This document shows positions 8,701 through 11,106 of a DNA stretch of 11,106 nt, one piece after another (the stretch's first letter is position 1; each line of letters opens with the position of its first letter). Both the position numbers and the translations under genes were made by a program. The notes beneath the pieces were generated by a model. The model was not told where the DNA came from and ran no database searches. It saw only the letters and a list, made by a program, of their open reading frames with translations. Source of the stretch: Dunaliella salina. Its lineage: Eukaryota; Chlorophyta; Chlorophyceae; Chlamydomonadales; Dunaliellaceae. Location of the stretch: contig MU070112.1 of assembly GCA_002284615.2 (NCBI GenBank), positions 104,791 to 115,896 on the forward strand, read 5' to 3'.

Positions 8701-10937
8701 GCTTACATAAAATTAGAGAATATGATCTTCAGCCAGATTGCTTGGATGCTCGTTCTTTGGGGAGAAAATCCATAAGTTCAGGAATAAAATGATGAGGCAT
8801 CATTGTCTTGGTTTTGAAGTGCTGGTCCTGCAACGGCATATAGGCGACAGCATGGAGGAGAGAGAGAGGCAAAGGCAGACAAAGCATGAAGAGAAAACGG
8901 CTTAGAGAGGAGAGAGTTTGGCAGTTTCCCGGCTTGGCTCAGCGCTGCTTGCTTGTCTTCCCATGTTTGTCTAACAGTCTTGCGCTTTGACTGCGGGGGC
9001 TTAGAGGCGACAGCACAGAGGTGAGAGAGGCAACGGCTCAGAGGAGAGAGAGAGCTTGGCAGTTTTCGGACTTGGCTCAGCGCTGCTTGCTTGTCTTCCC
9101 ATGATGTATCTAGCAGTCATGCACTCAAAATGACCCGTAGCTCCTCTGTGTAAATCTTGTATACCTCGTCCTCCCATGATTATTGCATCCATGGGCCACA
9201 TCTTGCCCCTTGCCTAACCTGGATCGGTAAACCAATTGCCCTGATACTTAACCAATGCATCCATTCACTTGCTTGTTGTCTACGCTGATATCAGGGCAGA
9301 CGACAAGCGAATGAATGGGTAGGCTACATCTTGTCGTTGGGAAATGAGAAGGCTCCCTAGGGCAGGCTGGAAAGCCATTAGGCTTGCTTGACTCCTAAAG
9401 CCACTTGCAACTTGGCACATGTGAAGATCTTGTTTAATCCCGCGAATCAAGTCCTCGAGCTCAGTAGTGCAACAGTGGATAGCAACAATTTGGCTTGGCA
9501 TCCGCTCAGACATAGAGATGGAGGAGGGGATCAGGAGAGACGAAGAGCCAGTGACACGAAAACGCAAATGTTTGCAATGTCCGAGTTTTTCTGGACGACC
9601 TCGCAAAACCCTAAAGCTTGTAAAAAAATCAATACAATCAACTTGGCACCTCGCGATAATCCAGCGCCACAATACCGTAGCGTCGCTATAGTAGACTACA
9701 ATTCGGCTCGGAATGGAGATTATGATGGTACTCTATTTCCTCAACGAGGTTTGGCCAAAGCAAATAGAGCACCTGTTCCGATGACTCATTTTAAAAAGTG
9801 TGGCGTCCAACCTGTACCGTCAATGTCCGATGATAAGCAGCATGACTGCCATAGTAGGCTTTTGGCTTTGGCCCAGCCTCGGGCACATCAAAACCTGGAC
9901 TGCAAATCTAGACAACAACATGTGCGCATTGTTCTGAACAGTCTGAACGGTCTGAACAGTCTCCTTTGGAGGCCTCAGACTGTGCATCTCCAGATTCCAA
10001 CAATATCGAGTTTGCTGGGCATCTCCGAAAGAAAGCTTTTGCCTCACCTTTTTCCTGTGCAATTGAATCAGGCAAAAGCGAGCACCCTTGAAATTCAACA
10101 AGGATGCATTTTCCACCGGCAGACACAAAGAATTAGCACAGGCAAGAAGAGGCGCACAACAAAGAGCCAGCCCCCAACACATGATAATGTTATTTTTTTC
10201 CAAGCAACATTAATTGATGCAAGTATGCAGATAACATGCATGCCCTCGGGAAGGCAAGGCAGGTGGCCTTAAATGACCTGGAATGGTGTTGCCCACAAGG
10301 CAAAAACACCCAAAAGCACGGTAAAGTATGCCCAGAACTGCTCATAATCAGTCGACCCTCCATTGCCAGAGCCACTGCTCTGTCACAAAAGCAAGTGGTG
10401 TTGCGTCATTCAATTTGGAGGATAGAAAGAACAGGCAACGCGGATGTGCCTTGGGCTTGGACATGTCTACTGGACGCCTGAGACTGTGAAGCAGGACCTC
10501 TAAACTTGGTTTTGGTAAGCAGCACCCTTCTCACCTAGGGGCAAAGTGGCCCACACCTGATAAACAGGACCTCTAAACTTGGTTTTGGTAAGCAGCACCC
10601 TTCTCACCTAGGGGCAAAGTGGCCCACACCTGATAAACACCTGAATCTGAAGTATGGCTCCGTGTGGACGGCTCGTACCTGACTGCGACCTGCTACTGCT
10701 GCTGGCTTCTACATCCTCTCCCGAGCCTCCATTGGCATATGGCTGCTCGTGCTGCTGATGCCATGAGGGTGCTTGGGGGGTGGCTGGCTCTGCAGGCTTG
10801 TCCTTCTGCAGCACCCATCTGCGCATACAACAGTGCACGCCTAAGTGGATTTTGATCCATGTGACGTGTGACCTCTGCAGCCTTTGTTGCCAACACTCCT
10901 TGCAGGCTCTCCAGATTCACCCTTCTGCGGCAACAAC
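5470..10937 (-). CDS. TMF1 / golgin candidate 5-like Golgi coiled-coil protein, 3' part (5' end outside window)
   Basis: This gene-level entry joins minus-strand exons 10937-10873 (weak), 10805-10679 (possible), 8551-8445 (probable), 7715-7627, 5982-5899 and 5719-5470 (the last three strong). The product matches the C-terminal TMF domain of plant golgin candidate 5 and animal TMF1. Seen in the sequence are ATRD-RLAEELV across one junction, then MLGERDESLEELRADL and DVKNLYRDQIE. In known members this C-terminal coiled coil mediates Golgi localisation through small GTPases (Rab6 in animals and plants), and the protein acts as a peripheral tether in retrograde and intra-Golgi traffic. The last three exons join in frame without forcing, and every proposed junction has GT..AG ends. 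The conserved part is slightly shorter than the plant proteins between LAEELV and the GERDE motif. It carries a Gln/His-rich C-terminal tail that Arabidopsis GC5 lacks. The N-terminal coiled coil and start codon lie beyond base 11106. Family assignment is confident; upstream exon structure is inferred. Confidence 0.8.
5530..5593 (-). repeat. Interrupted CAG/CAC trinucleotide run in coding sequence
   Basis: On the plus strand the run reads as CTG units interrupted by GTG units in an alternating middle section. On the coding strand it gives six Gln, then alternating His-Gln, then six Gln. It lies in the last exon, after the conserved coiled coil, so length changes would mostly alter the tail. 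Purity and length are typical of a length-variable coding microsatellite. Confidence 0.9.
5899..5982 (-). CDS. Internal exon of the TMF domain (LAEELV block)
   Basis: This 84-nt exon is too short to stand out as an open frame. The acceptor is gcgtag|G (5983/5982) and the donor is CG|gtaagc (5899/5898). It encodes LAEELVQAAQKSEQAADMAS followed by EIEDLRS. This corresponds to the LAEELVKMTAECEKLRGE region of plant golgin candidate 5 and to MAEELVKLTNQ of human TMF1. It is entered in phase 2 from the ATRD exon and leaves in phase 2 into the YAAAVEMLGERD exon. The intron downstream (5720-5898) is 179 nt. The coding run is about a dozen residues shorter than in the plant protein, between the AEELV block and the following Arg-Tyr/His. 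Confidence 0.85.
5983..6705 (-). other. Intron sequence of the golgin gene, 3' half of the 1644-nt intron
   Basis: This lies between the acceptor at 5983 and the exon-derived array. It contains dispersed repeat copy C. Open frames on the plus strand (6006-6299, 6487-6780) have no recognisable motif; the second one runs into the exon-derived array. Some recurring gaagcacaa and gctgagca words suggest further eroded repeats. Confidence 0.45.
6408..6476 (+). repeat. Dispersed repeat, copy C (inside a golgin intron)
   Basis: An A-run is followed by ctacataggcagaaaaactc, tccccacatcaattaagg and agacacat. Translated in the same frame as copies A and B it gives RLHRQKNSPHIN then stop, so frame and stop position are shared by all three. 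It lies on the strand opposite to the host gene. Confidence 0.6.
6706..7690 (-). repeat. Tandem array of decayed copies of the ATRD exon and its donor site
   Basis: About ten units of roughly 67-130 bp lie head to tail; the last one (7622-7690) is the functional exon's 3' part. Donor-like junctions (plus-strand form tcacctatcgcgc and variants) occur near 6711, 6811, 6905, 7031, 7130, 7226, 7325, 7426, 7494 and 7626. Each is followed by variants of gcctctaagctcttcacttgtgcctc. The block ctctgcacctctgcgaccctctctgagg is also repeated within units at about 28-bp spacing. The copy at 6711-6771 differs from the exon at only about six positions, including a 1-nt insertion that breaks the frame. Other copies are more decayed. 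The array lies inside the intron between exons 7627-7715 and 5899-5982. Confidence 0.85.
7627..7715 (-). CDS. Internal exon: coiled-coil segment ending SLEATRD
   Basis: This 89-nt exon has acceptor aaacgcag|GAAAAC (7716/7715) and donor GATAG|gtaaga (7627/7626). It encodes ENLRAALRGRVAEVQSLEAQ then VKSLEATRD, with AG left over for the next Arg codon. It aligns with the LRQKEGELASYMSRLASMESIRD segment that directly precedes LAEELV in plant golgin candidate 5, so the order of exons is right. The 3' two thirds of this exon, donor included, is the source or sister of a tandem array in the intron just downstream (6706-7622). Confidence 0.82.
7716..8444 (-). other. Golgin intron, 729 nt
   Basis: It runs from donor gtgggg at 8444 to acceptor gtttgaaacgcag at 7716 on the minus strand, with a T/G-rich tract before the acceptor. 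The minus frame stays open from 8015 into the 7715 exon, but the text there shows no coiled-coil pattern and the acceptor is good, so intron is preferred. The 11-bp repeat at 8030-8073 lies within it. Confidence 0.45.
8030..8073. repeat. 11-bp minisatellite tggatcacttg, four units
   Basis: Three exact units (8041-8073) are preceded by one diverged unit tagatcacctg (8030-8040). It is intronic. Confidence 0.85.
8445..8551 (-). CDS. Probable exon: Ser/Ala-rich linker of the golgin gene
   Basis: The acceptor is gtttgcag|GTGTCGCC and the donor is CAGCAGCAG|gtgggg. The 107-nt frame reads VALAAPAESPADELLSSLSP, then MASGSIVTSQMQQQQ. It leaves in phase 0, matching the phase-0 start of the next exon (GAA AAC). 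Plant relatives have a Ser-rich, poorly conserved linker at this place before the C-terminal coiled coil. There is no strong motif, so support comes from splice sites, phase, composition and position. The purine-rich donor context and the CAG run just before it make the exact 3' edge slightly uncertain. Confidence 0.55.
8842..9120. repeat. Diverged direct duplication of about 115-140 bp
   Basis: Copy 1 (8842-8982) and copy 2 (9004-9120) share aggcgacagca, a GA-rich tract, ttggcagttt and cttggctcagcgctgcttgc followed by ttgtcttcccatg. Copy 1 is about 24 bp longer in the GA-rich part. No coding role is seen; it lies in the presumed 2127-nt intron. Confidence 0.75.
9261..9318. repeat. Imperfect hairpin, 21-bp stem
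   Basis: The arms cattcacttgcttgttgtct (9262-9281) and agacgacaagcgaatgaatg (9298-9317) pair at 17 of 20 positions, and a C-G pair extends the outer end. The loop is 16 nt. A second inverted pair, tgccctgata (9237-9246) and tatcagggca (about 9289-9298), overlaps it in a crossed order, so the two cannot both form in one simple hairpin. Confidence 0.6.
9382..10272 (+). other. Unidentified long open frame, about 297 codons
   Basis: The frame is open from just after a TAG at 9379 to the TAA at 10270-10272. It is the longest open frame in the window. Its first possible start near the beginning is only a TTG; ATG codons occur further in (for example the two Met in TQMFAMSEFF). The product is basic and Gln/Asn/Ser-rich, with no signal peptide, membrane segment or motif that I recognise. 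It lies antisense within the presumed large golgin intron. Minus-strand frames are also open here (9280-9672 and 9820-10203). It may be a relic of a transposon or captured gene, an unrecognised gene on the plus strand, or chance. I assign no function. Confidence 0.25.
9933..9959. repeat. 9-bp tandem repeat tctgaacag, three units
   Basis: tctgaacag, tctgaacgg and tctgaacag lie head to tail within the long plus-strand open frame. The unit is a multiple of three and reads there as repeated Leu-Asn-Ser/Gly. Confidence 0.8.
10493..10638. repeat. Perfect 73-bp tandem duplication
   Basis: 10493-10565 and 10566-10638 are identical, from aggacctctaaacttgg to cacacctgataaac. On the minus strand each unit contains ctag|gtgaga, a good donor-like site. 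The duplication lies about 40 bp beyond the donor of the possible exon at 10679. Perfect identity means it is recent, or a sequence-assembly artefact. Confidence 0.95.
10679..10805 (-). CDS. Possible exon: Pro/Gln/Ser-rich linker of the golgin gene
   Basis: The donor is TCAG|gtacga. The favoured acceptor is gctgcag|AAGGACAAG (10806/10805). An alternative acceptor is gcgcag|ATGG (10819/10818), which adds 13 nt in a different entry phase. The frame reads KDKPAEPATPQAPSWHQQHE, then a Gly/Glu stretch and a Ser run ending SSSSRSQS. It leaves in phase 1, as required by the exon at 8551 (G|GT completes Gly). The joined product SRSQS-G-VALAAP makes a continuous low-complexity linker. No conserved motif is present, so this is inference from splice sites, phase and composition. 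Confidence 0.4.
10873..10937 (-). CDS. Weak candidate exon: short coiled-coil segment
   Basis: A pyrimidine-rich tract on the minus strand ends in gtacacag| at 10938/10937, with a second possible acceptor ccgcag| at 10925/10924. The donor would be GCAGAG|gtcaca. Both acceptors give RVNLESLQGVLATKAAE in one frame; the longer one adds CCRR at the front. The segment is heptad-like and phase 0 fits the favoured acceptor at 10806. The resulting intron would be only 67 nt, and the donor is a mediocre match to consensus. Confidence 0.25.
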
Positions 10938-11106
10938 CTGTGTACAGAAGAATGCACACAGGCAAGAGGTAAGTGGGAGGTGCTCGATTGCCCATTGTTA
11001 CTCTGGCAGACAGAATGCTTGCCCAGGGACACCAAAGCAAGGCCTCATGAACAAGGCAATCCAGCTGCTAAGTCTGTCACAGCCGTGCACAGCTGTAAAC
11101 CCTGCC

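Noticed and set aside
9280..9672. Minus-strand 130-codon frame as a golgin exon
   Set aside because: The text TTELEDLIRGIKQDLH looks helical, but no good acceptor and donor pair in matching phase encloses it, and it does not match a known golgin segment.
1..11106. tRNA, rRNA or other structured RNA genes
   Set aside because: No cloverleaf, A/B-box pair or rRNA signature was seen on either strand by eye; a covariance search was not possible.

Overview
The window is eukaryotic nuclear DNA of the green lineage. It has spliceosomal introns with GT..AG ends, a CA microsatellite, several layers of transposon debris, one undetermined base (n at 2090), and a gene whose closest remembered relatives are plant and algal TMF/golgin-candidate-5 proteins. 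The LINE relic resembles non-LTR elements of green algae and charophytes. An intron- and repeat-rich green alga (for example a Dunaliella-like chlorophyte or a charophyte) fits best, but the genus is a guess.

The only gene I can assign lies on the minus strand and runs off the right edge. It is the 3' half of a TMF1/golgin candidate 5-like Golgi coiled-coil tether. Three exons (7627-7715, 5899-5982, 5470-5719) join in perfect phase and give the conserved TMF C-terminal coiled coil (ATRD-RLAEELV, then MLGERDESLEELRADL, then DVKNLYRDQIE). A Gln/His-rich tail follows, encoded by an interrupted CAG/CAC run. Further upstream exons at 8445-8551 (probable), 10679-10805 (possible) and 10873-10937 (weak) also join in phase.

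Layout on the plus axis. 1-77 is a CA microsatellite. 332-525 is a cluster of CTGATTCAG sites with one 24-bp palindrome. 950-1455 holds two copies of a dispersed repeat, with further copies at 6415-6470 and, inverted, 3370-3420. 1570-3362 looks like a solo LTR (TGTAAG..CTTACA, 5-bp target duplication CCAAC). A 630-bp hAT-type MITE (2470-3099; 8-bp target duplication TTGGGTGG; CAGG-type terminal repeats; GTAGC-rich subterminal arrays) has inserted inside that LTR. 3480-4448 is a 5'-truncated, decayed LINE 3' end with a CCHC zinc motif. About 4715-5469 is the probable 3' UTR of the golgin gene. 5470-10937 is the golgin gene with four or five introns. Its second-largest intron contains a roughly 1-kb array of about nine decayed copies of the neighbouring coiled-coil exon's 3' end, each with its splice-donor region. 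The largest intron holds an unexplained 297-codon open frame on the plus strand and several small tandem duplications.

The most notable points are the exon-derived tandem array inside the golgin gene, the MITE-in-LTR nest, the small dispersed repeat with a shared terminal peptide frame, and the long unexplained open frame. I see no new defence, CRISPR or operon-like system.
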